A stretch of 42,969 bases of DNA, from the NCBI GenBank assembly GCA_035405645.1, contig DAONJL010000003.1:1-42969 (forward strand). Reading direction: 5' to 3'. The DNA comes from DAONJL01 sp035405645 [NCBI: bacterium] (lineage in GTDB: Bacteria; JAGOBX01; DAONJL01). The notes under the pieces are model-generated. The model ran no database searches. It was not told where the DNA came from and saw only the letters and a program-made list of their open reading frames with translations. Shown here piece after piece: positions 37,001-42,969 of this stretch (position 1 is the stretch's first letter; every line of letters starts with the position of its first letter). The position numbers and the translations under genes are program-made.

Positions 37001-38069
37001 ATATATAGAATTAAATGGTCAGGATGTAAATGAAAGATTAGTTGATGAAGTATATGTAATATTAAAATCATATAAAAATGGTAATTTAGCAAATTTACAG
37101 GGCGCAATAAAAGTAAAATTAACAGAAACAGGAACTAAGACAGGAAAATTTCATGGCACAGTTACTGTATCAGAAACAAGTGATACAGAGCGAATAGAAA
37201 TAAGAGGTTATTTTGGTGATGTAATTTATGTTTATAGTTTAGATGAAATAAGATTTGATTCGGTTGGAATTCCACTTCCACAACAGCCAGAATATATAAC
37301 AAATATTTTTATAAAAGATGCAAACTATGATGTTGATAGAGTGAATGAAAGATTTGGATTTAGTGATATTTTATATATTGAGGCACGCGGTGGTTCTGGT
37401 AATAAATTATTGAGAGATACTACAGCAGTTGATGTTTATGCACTTGATAAAAACCAGCAACCATTACCAGGTGCAAAAGTTCGTGTTGAATTAGTTGAAT
37501 CAGATATAGCAAATGGAATATATAGAGGAATAGTAAAATTAGCAGATAATGAATTTGCACCTTGCATAGAACAGACAAAATTTTTTGACCCATTATATGA
37601 TAGAAAAGTAGCTTCAGGTGTATTAAATCAAGCAATTAAAAAAGTAACAATTCCTGGCGTAGAGATTCCAACATTAGGTAATTTACGTGGTTTTAGATAC
37701 ATATACATTGAATGGGTAAAAAATCCAGCTCAGGTCCACACAAATCCACAAAATTATATTGCTATAAATAATGACCCTGGTTCAGTCTCACCAAATCCAT
37801 GGAAATCATCATTACATAGTGGTCAACCAATTACATTTACAAATTTAGCACAAAATTCTACTGTTAAAATATATGATATTCTTGGGCATTTAATAAAAGA
37901 AGATGTGGTAACGAAATTTTATCCAAAGAGTTTAGGCGAAGCAGAATTTTATTATGAGTGGGATTTAACAAATAAAGAGAATTATGAAGTAGCAAGTGGA
38001 ATATATATTTACATAATTAGAGATAAATTTAATAAAGAGATAAAAGGGAAATTAGCAATTATCAGATAA
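31089..38069 (+). CDS. Giant secreted repeat protein with T9SS-like C-terminal sorting domain
   Basis: 2326 aa. Signal peptide 'IIFFSLFLIFYSYLIAA' at the N-terminus. The body (residues ~175-2200) is a chain of about 15 beta-sandwich modules of ~115-200 aa. A module opens with a strand such as 'IQTLQFKEVGYVSELDRKVN', continues 'LYIELTAVDLSPLTNDTIIV', then a polar strand ending in the hallmark 'ET..NSGIFR' ('LYETSKNSGLFRGQFKI', 'LEETLPNSGIFRNNDL') and a 'L+..YGD.I.V' closing strand. The last ~95 residues are a sorting domain: 'SVSPNPWKSSLHSGQPITF', 'STVKIYDILGHLIKE', 'YYEWDLTNKE', 'VASGIYIYII', ending GKLAIIR. AGGTGA precedes the ATG. The PorV-like gene follows 20 bases downstream and probably helps export it. 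Likely a stalk, adhesin or surface-layer component; no enzymatic motif seen. Confidence 0.88.
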   Translation: MKKQIRVIIFFSLFLIFYSYLIAAPTQINQFKLYTVSETVSTTPPIQTYTYLIQDTDAKLNIFNKIVVECEVDSYGYIDTKLTTADKIYMQVYNYTNNKYYNFECKQLSRDTTAVDSGYYKYRSDTIDLLRTSGIFDGTGFSSNDSNAIRFFIIVDTTAYGTLLNTVYYVYPGDTQVDSIYFISSPTANYQNYIISDNVIIPDNYVYIVIDAGDRNPYAVKNPVVFITNLTSGETIFVQLTETGNFTNIFLSDAIQLSSSVTDQSTRKLKVNYGDIIKVVLNNRQFSNVDKSDTIRLAVPTSPTNIISLNFKDTNFAYNLDRKVTFNEIMNIEVSAVDENIYTADTIEVLLGSGRDTVTLILTQVATIDGYGIFRNNEYRIGTVNDTVNKILKVQYNDIIKCYVKNYPAFYDTVQVAAPTSPTQIQTLQFKEVGYVSELDRKVNINEVLYIELTAVDLSPLTNDTIIVILGNGQDSFSVELTQTGSSGIYGIFRNNEYKLGSISDTANKTLKAEYNSIIKCYVKDYPTYFDTVQIVVPTTPTQIQTIKFKESGYISNLNRRVNFNERLYIELTAIDESILTNDTIIVILGNGSDSFNVELVQTGLSGIYGIFRNNDYSVDYYFDTVSKVLRVGYDSVVRVVVKDYPIYYDTLQIVSASTAPITVTTIKFKDNNFISDLSNLFVRPNDYLYLEITGIDRNEYQQDSIIAYIKSTKYNDSIYVYCIETSNHSGIFRSSNIELNLTTTSTNLKKLRTDYNDTIIAFANGSTLSCTIYTARYTTPEIINNLFFSDQNYNIQMTNSYIDINSNLYITLYAQDASYLTADTIEVIIINKTDDTTIWNGKYWKYSDSITIELKETSENSGKFTSQNAAPKLGEFTNQYIKQLKAEYGDTILVIVFSKTDITKDNPLLIDTIYIYPTNNISIIEPYLLTFYSDMTYTTKFDSYVQPFATIYVELFGRDENPYFVDVISCTVIVNDSGARKIGINLYETSKNSGLFRGQFKINIYTDDIYDVVKADKNNDEIKVYYEGIGTISKTLIVKSVTIPVEIVAINLYSSPSYEPLKIVDDDYEFNFDENIYIELIAIDSNPLTIDNFEVEVYSMKPDGSDVTVIRVQLEETLPNSGIFRNNDLIPDRKSVKLAYLTNDTLNELRVNYGYIIKVVPYSVVSDITAQTKMTIPKQPTFINEFYFYTGSDYSTILPENWQQNVNTEIYMQLTGADGNPKNADTVEIMLVDEYLDANGQLVLSEGDSIVIGLLEISENAGVYRGTAMLRRLSNARYREIGTSEGHFVLCGVDKNGNGRLDWNNNEIYDTVVLAQFDPPDYVYAIDLRTDYTYSASLNVPVLPYQIPKNDIRYAASENLSQLWIEARADSATASNLLNDSFAVEIISFRGDTIIPGLTYSGGYYYFDASKLSNQDFIDSYVLDTDIIVLKEVGGPNSGLYRNYDEITNEYINCVITSNIAEKDNPGRIYIRQKESDNTYGDTILVRSLVPLDTSDTINPYASSYKTATAYTRSATKLSPIKLDYIRLYDSSNYVNPIIDFQRSFEEPFDALYIQVKSADAEGFANDVLIDEIDVEVHNLTRSPTDLRGDTKIIVSLIETGQNTNIFRTKQVAYTTAKVISKKHALDFETITRNERGELYCNRGDTIVIIAPTVTFEPNKSDYYYIAQYKAPNPVSISRTNESYSEAITTNYLIDELIYIQVIADRGSIFSSNSILKDTLTVWVKNLNPNIASPLLKLELEETEIGSEIYRVNTYKYPLLRLSTFTLQEANILEAYPGDTIIMWCERRALSETGGIILTNITDTRYVAIESKPKTIYSIEIKTGPDYKIDYKPTDELVYEQIIYVQVRADIGDAALIETTEVWVYHSKDLTDTIEVVLTEEAPASPFYRGTFKIKPLTNDTLDEIGVDPGETIVVKHPLNWNIASPILKIASPTPPSNVNSVAFTDEGYTKKLRDVNGGYVLPYPTDNILYIELNGQDVNERLVDEVYVILKSYKNGNLANLQGAIKVKLTETGTKTGKFHGTVTVSETSDTERIEIRGYFGDVIYVYSLDEIRFDSVGIPLPQQPEYITNIFIKDANYDVDRVNERFGFSDILYIEARGGSGNKLLRDTTAVDVYALDKNQQPLPGAKVRVELVESDIANGIYRGIVKLADNEFAPCIEQTKFFDPLYDRKVASGVLNQAIKKVTIPGVEIPTLGNLRGFRYIYIEWVKNPAQVHTNPQNYIAINNDPGSVSPNPWKSSLHSGQPITFTNLAQNSTVKIYDILGHLIKEDVVTKFYPKSLGEAEFYYEWDLTNKENYEVASGIYIYIIRDKFNKEIKGKLAIIR
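31612..37740 (+). repeat. Tandem beta-sandwich module repeats in the giant protein
   Basis: Module phases can be anchored on the opening strand at residues near 174, 311, 430, 549, 669, 784, 931, 1051, 1186, 1326, 1526, 1678, 1819, 1942 and 2072. The modules at 311, 430, 549 and 669 are closest to each other and keep an exact 357-, 357- and 360-base spacing at DNA level (Phe codons at 32019, 32376, 32733, 33093), indicating recent tandem duplication; the others have diverged and vary in length. Confidence 0.8.
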
Positions 38070-38089
38070 AAATTTTTGGAGGAAAATTT

Positions 38090-39145
38090 ATGAGAATTAT
38101 ATATTTTTTAGTGTTGATAATAATTTTTAATTCTTCATTTTTATTTGCTGGCAGTCCTGGTACAGTAACAGGTTTAATTTTAGCAGAAGATATTGGTGCA
38201 AGAACAACTGCACTTGGTGGTGCATTTGGTGCTATTGCTGATGATGTGCATTCTATGAGATATAATCCAGCTGGTTTAGCACAATTAACTCAAAATGAAT
38301 TTTCCTTCACACATGTATCAAGTTTTATTGATATTTATTATGAAGCACTAATGCTTGGTATTCCTTTTAAAAATAAAAATTCTGTAATTGGTTTTGAGAT
38401 TGATTATTTGAATTATGGAAGTATTGAAAAGAGAAATTTAAATAATGAAACAATAGGAAATTATAGTGCAAATGAATCAGTATTTACTTTTTCTTTTGCG
38501 ACAAAAATGAGAAGTGAATTATTATTTGGCTCAAATATTAAAATATGGCAGGGTAAAATAGAAGAAGAAAAAGCAAATGCAATGGCAGTTGATGTTGGTG
38601 GTTTATTCTTAATAAATGAATACATAAATTTTGGTTTTGCTGTTCAAAATATTGGTTCAAAAGTTAAATATATAGAAAAAGAAGAAGATTTACCATTTAA
38701 TGTAAAACTATCTTTAAAATATACACCTTTAATGATGTCTTATCCCCCAACTGTATCAGTTGATTTTAATATACCTAAGGGCAATAAATTAGGTATAAAT
38801 GCAGGAATTGAATTCTGGCTTAATGAAGCAATAGCAATAAGAACAGGTTATAGAGATAAACAGGATGAAGGAAAAACTTCTGTTGGTTTTGGTATTAGAG
38901 GTTATGTATTTCAACTTGATTATGCTTATTTGTTCACAAGAGATTTAGAAGGTGCTCATAGATTAAGTGCTACTTTTAGATTTGGTGGTAGTAAAGCTGA
39001 AACACCATATAGTAAAATGAAATCAAGATATAGTGGTTTCAAATCACCAGAAATAAAAGAAAAACCTGATAAATACAAATTTAACTTTAAGAAAAATTTA
39101 GAAAATAAAGTAATATTATTTCCACCAGCTACATTAGTAAAATAA
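38090..39145 (+). CDS. PorV/UPF0164-family outer-membrane beta-barrel protein
   Basis: 351 aa. Signal peptide with cleavage after 'NSSFLFA'. The N-terminus carries the family signature 'GARTTALGG' followed by 'GAIADDVHSMRYNPAGLAQL', then regular amphipathic beta strands ('NSVIGFEIDYLNYGSIEK', 'NFGFAVQNIGSKVKYIEK', 'IAIRTGYRDKQDEGKTSVGF', 'LSATFRFGG') of a 14-strand FadL-like barrel. PorV is the T9SS shuttle that accepts cargo via its C-terminal domain; PorQ and orphan UPF0164 members look similar. A ~50-residue Lys-rich tail (from 'SKAETPYSKMKSRYSGFKSP') extends past the barrel, which is unusual. GGAGGA precedes the ATG, 20 bases after the giant protein; co-transcription with a cargo supports the PorV-like role. 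Confidence 0.85.
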   Translation: MRIIYFLVLIIIFNSSFLFAGSPGTVTGLILAEDIGARTTALGGAFGAIADDVHSMRYNPAGLAQLTQNEFSFTHVSSFIDIYYEALMLGIPFKNKNSVIGFEIDYLNYGSIEKRNLNNETIGNYSANESVFTFSFATKMRSELLFGSNIKIWQGKIEEEKANAMAVDVGGLFLINEYINFGFAVQNIGSKVKYIEKEEDLPFNVKLSLKYTPLMMSYPPTVSVDFNIPKGNKLGINAGIEFWLNEAIAIRTGYRDKQDEGKTSVGFGIRGYVFQLDYAYLFTRDLEGAHRLSATFRFGGSKAETPYSKMKSRYSGFKSPEIKEKPDKYKFNFKKNLENKVILFPPATLVK

Positions 39146-39162
39146 GGAGGTGAATAATCAAA

Positions 39163-39582
39163 TTGGCTAAAAGTAAATTCGCAAATATATTAAAAAAAGA
39201 TATTGAACAAAAGGTTATTAGTGAAAATGAAAAAATAAGAATTCAGAATAAACAAATATTGAAGGAAATAATAGGTAAAAAAGTAATTATAAAAAGTTCT
39301 CATTCAAAAGAAGAGCGAGAATATTTTGTTGATGATATTATTGAGGTATATACAGAAGGTGCACAAGGATTAATTCCTGCTTTTAAATTGGTTAATAAAT
39401 CATTGGCAAAAGAACAGCAAATTGTATTAAACTATCCAAAAGTTTTAATTGACCAGGATGAATTATTTGATGGTAAGAAATTTTTAATTTTAGAATACGA
39501 ACCTGAATTAGATATTGTTAAATCATTTAGACATTTACATAAACCAAACAGAGAACCTTTATTAATATATATTTATTATTAA
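39163..39582 (+). CDS. Hypothetical protein, 139 aa
   Basis: Starts at TTG (39163) after a perfect AAGGAGGTGA (39144-39153), so the ribosome-binding site decides this non-ATG start; the GTG inside that site is out of frame and hits a stop. The product is soluble, with a charged N-terminal helix ('ILKKDIEQKVISENEKIRIQ') and then alternating strands ('KKVIIKSSHSKEEREYFVDD', 'FLILEYEPELDIVKSFRHLH'). No signal peptide or recognised domain. It follows the PorV-like gene after 17 bases and precedes another small orphan gene by 5 bases. Function unknown. Confidence 0.7.
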   Translation: MAKSKFANILKKDIEQKVISENEKIRIQNKQILKEIIGKKVIIKSSHSKEEREYFVDDIIEVYTEGAQGLIPAFKLVNKSLAKEQQIVLNYPKVLIDQDELFDGKKFLILEYEPELDIVKSFRHLHKPNREPLLIYIYY

Positions 39583-39587
39583 TACTT

Positions 39588-39791
39588 ATGGATATAAAAA
39601 AAATATTAGATACAATAAAGAATGAAGAGGGAAGAGAATCTATTCTGCTTGAATTTTCAGATGAAAAAAATGAAGAAAAAAAATATATAAAAGGAATAAG
39701 AACAGAAATATTTGAAACAATTAGTGGCAATTCTATTTTACTCGATATTGATAATGAAACGAATAAAGTGATTAGTTTAGAAATCTTATAA
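39588..39791 (+). CDS. Hypothetical small protein, 67 aa
   Basis: 67 aa, acidic, with the pattern 'MDIKKILDTIKNEEGRE', 'KKYIKGIRTEIFETISG' and 'NSILLDIDNETNKVISLEIL', suggesting a helix followed by a small beta sheet. No clear ribosome-binding site; it lies 5 bases after the 139-aa orphan gene and 28 bases before the permease gene, so it is probably translated from the same transcript. No domain recognised. Real-gene status rests on spacing, codon use and lack of a better frame. Confidence 0.55.
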   Translation: MDIKKILDTIKNEEGRESILLEFSDEKNEEKKYIKGIRTEIFETISGNSILLDIDNETNKVISLEIL

Positions 39792-39819
39792 ATTCCAGCA
39801 ATTATATTATTTTAATCTT

Positions 39820-40815
39820 ATGATAAATTATTTTTTTCAAAGGTTATTTTTTCTTATTCCTACCTTTATTGGAATTACTCTTATTACTTTTATTATTGTT
39901 CACTTTGTACCTGGAGACCCCGCTGTCCTTGCTATAAGGAAAGGTATGAGTAATGATTCATTAAGAGACCCTTTAACTGCTGAAATAATTGAACAAAACC
40001 GAAAATTATTTGGTTTAGATAAACCAATACATATTCAATATTTTTTATGGTTTAAAAGATTATTATTATTTGATTTTGGAAATTCGTATAAAGATAATCA
40101 GCCAGTAATAAAAAAGATAAAAGAACGGCTGCCAGTTACTTTGCAATTAAATATTATCTCGATTTTTTTAATTTATCTTTTTTCAATTCCATTAGGTGTT
40201 TTTAATGCTGTAAAATATAATTCTTTATCTGATAAATTAATTACACTTTTTTTATTTATGCTTTATTCATTGCCTACTTTTTGGGTTGCTACTATGTTGA
40301 TTTTATATTTAGGTGGTGGTGATTATTTGAATTTATTTCCTATTTATGGATTATCATCAGAAGGTGCTGAAAATCTCAATTTTTTCAATTGGTTAATTGA
40401 TAGATTATGGCATCTTGTTTTACCTGTTTTTTGTTTAACTTATGGTGGTTTTGCTTATTTATCACGTTATGTAAAATCAAATATTTTAGAAGTTTTAAAA
40501 TTGGATTTTATCAGAACAGCAAGAGCAAAAGGATTACCTGAAAAATTTGTTATTTTTAAACATACATTAAAAAACTCTTTAATTCCTGTTATTGTTTTGG
40601 TTGCTAATATTTTTCCTGCTCTTTTTGGTGGTAGTGTTATTATTGAACAAATTTTCTCGATAAATGGTTTAGGTAAATTAAGTTTTGATGCTATTCTTGC
40701 TCGTGATTATCCAGTGATTATGGCTATGGCATCAATCAGTGCATTTTTAACTCTGATTGGTATTTTAATTTCTGATTTTTTAATGGTTTTAATTGACCCA
40801 AGAATAAAATTTTGA
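39820..40815 (+). CDS. Peptide/nickel-type ABC transporter permease (OppB/DppB family)
   Basis: 331 aa, normal for the family. First membrane segment 'LFFLIPTFIGITLITFII' followed by the family-typical 'VHFVPGDPAVLAI', a periplasmic loop with 'LFGLDKPIHIQYFLWFKRLL', then five further membrane segments ('TLFLFMLYSLPTFWVATMLI' and others). The cytoplasmic EAA loop that docks on the ATPase is 'FIRTARAKGLPEKFVIFKHT'. It is the first of two permeases normally found in peptide importers; no second permease (OppC/DppC) or ATPases follow in the window, but a family 5 binding protein is encoded on the other strand 672 bases away. Ligand is not predictable. Confidence 0.93.
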   Translation: MINYFFQRLFFLIPTFIGITLITFIIVHFVPGDPAVLAIRKGMSNDSLRDPLTAEIIEQNRKLFGLDKPIHIQYFLWFKRLLLFDFGNSYKDNQPVIKKIKERLPVTLQLNIISIFLIYLFSIPLGVFNAVKYNSLSDKLITLFLFMLYSLPTFWVATMLILYLGGGDYLNLFPIYGLSSEGAENLNFFNWLIDRLWHLVLPVFCLTYGGFAYLSRYVKSNILEVLKLDFIRTARAKGLPEKFVIFKHTLKNSLIPVIVLVANIFPALFGGSVIIEQIFSINGLGKLSFDAILARDYPVIMAMASISAFLTLIGILISDFLMVLIDPRIKF

Positions 40816-40913
40816 TTTTTTTTATTGTTAAATTTTTGGTAGTGAAAAATAGTGAGAAGCAAAATAATTATATAAAAAATAATTTAATAAAATAAAAATG
40901 TAAGGAGTAAAAA

Positions 40914-41486
40914 ATGTTTGAAGAAAAAATTGAGAAAATACTAAAAGAAAATTCTGAAATGTTTTTATTATTAAGTAAGACAATTATTCCTGCGATAAAT
41001 AAAACAGCAATAGAAATAGTAAAAGCATATAAAAACGGTGGTAAATTAATTATATTTGGCAATGGTGGCAGTGCGGCAGATGCACAGCATATAGCAGCAG
41101 AATTAGTTGGTAGATTTTTAAAAGAACGAGAACCATTAGAAGCAATTGCATTAAATACAAATGTATCAAATTTAACTGCAATTGCAAATGATTATGGTTA
41201 TGATGAAGTTTTTATCAGGCAATTAAAATGTCATTTAAAGGAAAATGATATTGTTTTTGGCATTAGCACAAGTGGTAATTCTAAAAATGTAAATGAAGCA
41301 ATAAAATATGCTAAAACAAAAGGTAATTTAACTATTGGTTTAACCGGGAAAGATGGTGGAGAATTAGGTAAATTAGTTGATATTCATATAAATATAAATA
41401 AAAATTTATCACCGCGCATACAGGAAGCACATATAACTATTGGGCATATCCTTTGTGAGATAATTGAAGAACAATTATTTACTTAA
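40914..41486 (+). CDS. gmhA: Phosphoheptose isomerase
   Basis: 190 aa, usual length. It converts sedoheptulose-7-phosphate to D-glycero-D-manno-heptose-7-phosphate, the first step of ADP-heptose synthesis for the LPS inner core. SIS-domain motifs: 'LIIFGNGGSAADAQHIAAEL', 'LTAIANDYGYDEVFIRQL', 'FGISTSGNSKNVNEAIKYAK' (phosphate-binding SGNS) and the C-terminal catalytic/zinc His segment 'RIQEAHITIGHILCEIIEE'. AAGGAG stands 7 bases before the ATG. The remaining heptose genes (hldE, gmhB, hldD) are not here. A 98-base gap separates it from the permease gene, where I see no clear promoter. It supports a diderm envelope. Confidence 0.95.
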   Translation: MFEEKIEKILKENSEMFLLLSKTIIPAINKTAIEIVKAYKNGGKLIIFGNGGSAADAQHIAAELVGRFLKEREPLEAIALNTNVSNLTAIANDYGYDEVFIRQLKCHLKENDIVFGISTSGNSKNVNEAIKYAKTKGNLTIGLTGKDGGELGKLVDIHININKNLSPRIQEAHITIGHILCEIIEEQLFT

Positions 41487-41503
41487 TTTAAAATTGAGTA
41501 AAT
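41477..41503. terminator. Palindrome spanning the ends of gmhA and the convergent binding-protein gene
   Basis: Arms 41477-41489 and 41491-41503 match over 13 positions with one G-U pair and almost no loop. It covers the last codons of both genes, whose stop codons are only one base apart (41484-41486 and 41488-41490). It could act as a terminator in both directions, though it has no T tract. Confidence 0.35.
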
Positions 41504-42969
41504 GCTAAATATTTTAAATTACCCGTTGGATGTAATTTATAATTTTTAATGCGGTTATTTAATATACAAATATTTGAATTATACCAAAGACTTACATAAG
41601 GCTCATCTTCAGCAATTATTTTTTGTATTTCACTATATATTTTTTTTCTCTTCTCTATATTTAGTTCATATCTTGCTTCTTCTACTAATTTATCTATTAT
41701 TGGATTTTTATATCTGCCTCTATTAGCGCCGTTTGGTGGAATATTACTCGAATGAAAAACCATATAATAAATATCAGGTTCTGTTACGCCAACCCATGTT
41801 AATTGAAACATTTCAAAATTACCTTTTACAACATCACCATAAAATGTGCCCCATTCATACATTTTGATTTGCACATCAATATTTATTTGTTTTAATTGAG
41901 CCTGTATTACTTCTGCTATTCTTCTTGTTATATCTTTATTTAGTGCTTTATATTCGAGTGTAAATCTTATTCCATTTTTCTTTATTTTATAGCCAGCTTC
42001 GTCAAGTAATTTTTTACTTGTTTCTGGATCATATTCATATTTTTTTACTTCTGGTTCGTTCGCCCAATTTTCTGGTATTAAAATATTCGTTGCTTTTATT
42101 GCAAATCCATTTAAAATATTTTTTATTATTTCATCACGATTTATTGCATAAGCAATTGCCTGCCGAACTCTTTTATCTTTTAAAATTTTATGTTCACAAT
42201 TAAAACCTAAATAAGAATAATTTACACCATTTGATGTTAATATTTTTAATTTAGGATTATTTTGTATTTGATTTATCATATCTTGCGGAATATTATTTAC
42301 TGAAACATCAATACTTCCTTTTACTATTTCTAAATAGCGAGTGTTATCATCAGGTAAAATTTTAAATATAATTTTATCTATATCTATTTTTTGCTTATTA
42401 TAATATTCATTCTTTTTTAATGTTATTTTTTCATCTGCTAACCATTCAACAATTTCAAAAGGACCTGCTCCTATTGGTTTTCTACTAAATTCTTCTTGCG
42501 TTAAATTTGCAAGTTTTTCTGGCACAATTCCAATAGTTAAACAACTTAAAAATGGTGCATAAGGTCTTTTTAATTCAAATTTGATTTTATAATCATCAAT
42601 TAATTCTATCTTATCTAAATAATCAAATGATTTTTTATATGGACTTTTGCTTTCACTATCAACTATTGTTTCATAAGTAAATTTTACATCATCAGCAGTT
42701 AATTTTTTGTTATTTGAAAAAAAGACATTACTATCAATTGTTATTACATAAACTTGACTATCAATTATTTCAATACTTTTGGCTAAATCATATTCAATAT
42801 CTAATTTATCATTTATAAAAATTAAACTTCGATATATTTGATTTGTAATATATTGTGAAGCCATATCAGAAGCAAAGCGTGCATCTAAATTTGTTGGATT
42901 ACTGCTTATTGCAACTGTTAGAATTTTTAATTCTTGTTTTTCTTTTTTTGAACAGGATAAATTTATTAA
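41488..42969 (-). CDS. Family 5 extracellular solute-binding lipoprotein (5' end outside window)
   Basis: The frame stays open past the ATG at 42864 to the window end, and the extra residues are informative: 'LINLSCSKKEKQELKILTVA' is a lipobox followed by the mature start of an SBP_bac_5 protein, so the ATG is internal and only the first part of the signal peptide is missing. The family pattern is clear: 'NPTNLDARFASDMASQYITN', 'LTADDVKFTYETIVDSESKS', 'PIGAGPFEIVEWLADEKITL', 'DKRVRQAIAYAINRDEIIKN', 'LLDEAGYKIKKNGIRFTLEY' and 'GTFYGDVVKGNFEMFQLTWV'. These proteins bind peptides, nickel or oligosaccharides for OppB/DppB-type importers. It converges on gmhA. Confidence 0.93.
   Translation of the reverse strand, partial: LINLSCSKKEKQELKILTVAISSNPTNLDARFASDMASQYITNQIYRSLIFINDKLDIEYDLAKSIEIIDSQVYVITIDSNVFFSNNKKLTADDVKFTYETIVDSESKSPYKKSFDYLDKIELIDDYKIKFELKRPYAPFLSCLTIGIVPEKLANLTQEEFSRKPIGAGPFEIVEWLADEKITLKKNEYYNKQKIDIDKIIFKILPDDNTRYLEIVKGSIDVSVNNIPQDMINQIQNNPKLKILTSNGVNYSYLGFNCEHKILKDKRVRQAIAYAINRDEIIKNILNGFAIKATNILIPENWANEPEVKKYEYDPETSKKLLDEAGYKIKKNGIRFTLEYKALNKDITRRIAEVIQAQLKQINIDVQIKMYEWGTFYGDVVKGNFEMFQLTWVGVTEPDIYYMVFHSSNIPPNGANRGRYKNPIIDKLVEEARYELNIEKRKKIYSEIQKIIAEDEPYVSLWYNSNICILNNRIKNYKLHPTGNLKYLAFTQF

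Noticed and set aside
31612-37740. DNA repeats as a CRISPR array or mobile element
   Set aside because: The periodicity (357-360 bases) is coding, in frame and diverged between units; there is no short conserved repeat with unique spacers and no transposase gene.
42862-42864. ATG at 42864 as the start of the solute-binding protein
   Set aside because: Upstream in-frame residues include a lipobox and the conserved mature N-terminus; the true start lies beyond the window.
1-42969. tRNA, rRNA, prophage or insertion sequence
   Set aside because: No T-loop/acceptor pattern, no rRNA-like conserved stretch, no integrase or transposase frame was found by eye; a covariance-model scan would be needed for certainty.

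Overview
The window is a contiguous, very A+T-rich bacterial chromosome segment with tightly packed genes, standard stop codons (TAA dominant, TGA also used as a stop) and mostly housekeeping content. The organism looks like a diderm (Gram-negative-type) bacterium. It encodes phosphoheptose isomerase (GmhA), a PorV/UPF0164-type outer-membrane protein, two very large secreted proteins ending in a type-IX-secretion-like C-terminal domain, signal peptides and lipoprotein signals. PorV-like proteins together with such C-terminal domains are typical of the FCB group and several uncultivated diderm phyla. I cannot name the phylum from this sequence alone. No prophage, insertion sequence, CRISPR array, rRNA or tRNA was seen.

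Layout. 1-8.2 kb (+): the tail of a secreted protein with a sorting domain, a double-ACT protein, accA, a fused GT4-GT4 glycosyltransferase, trmB, and a secreted beta-helix protein with twelve C-terminal D-x-x-G-[ND]-D-x-Y repeats. 8.2-14.5 kb (-): a coiled-coil protein with a degenerate CAP-like C-terminus under its own promoter, and an operon running glmU-like acetyltransferase, glmM, leuS. 14.6-23.2 kb (+): a long collinear run starting from a near-consensus promoter: a FliD-like protein, a small helical protein, tlyA, nadK, recN, a GT-C-like membrane protein, an FmdB zinc ribbon and asnB. 23.2-26.6 kb (-): a secreted GH13 amylase and a GT2 glycosyltransferase. 26.7-30.9 kb (+): a highly structured leader RNA, a 68-aa orphan protein, then cell-wall enzymes (SPOR-NlpC/P60, Slt-type lytic transglycosylase) and a TPR protein. 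31-39.8 kb (+): a 2326-aa repeat protein with sorting domain, PorV-like protein and two orphan genes. 39.8-43 kb: an OppB/DppB-type permease, gmhA, and (-) a peptide-binding lipoprotein cut by the window end.

How the parts fit together. glmM and the left-handed beta-helix gene probably supply UDP-GlcNAc for peptidoglycan and LPS. NlpC/P60 and Slt remodel peptidoglycan. GmhA and the glycosyltransferases point to surface glycans. The giant protein, the left-edge protein and the PorV-like protein make a plausible cargo and outer-membrane-shuttle set.

The most unusual element is the stretch between about 26.69 and 27.14 kb. A TTGACA-16-TATAAT promoter is followed by roughly 205 nt containing a 17-bp helix, a 10-bp hairpin, a 13-bp perfect hairpin and an 8-bp perfect hairpin. 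One TTTCCTC segment can pair with either of two GAGGAAA copies. A possible 31-codon upstream ORF ends 1 nt before the start of the 68-aa gene. It reads like an undescribed cis-regulatory switch driving a small protein of unknown function, but this is inference from pairing by eye.
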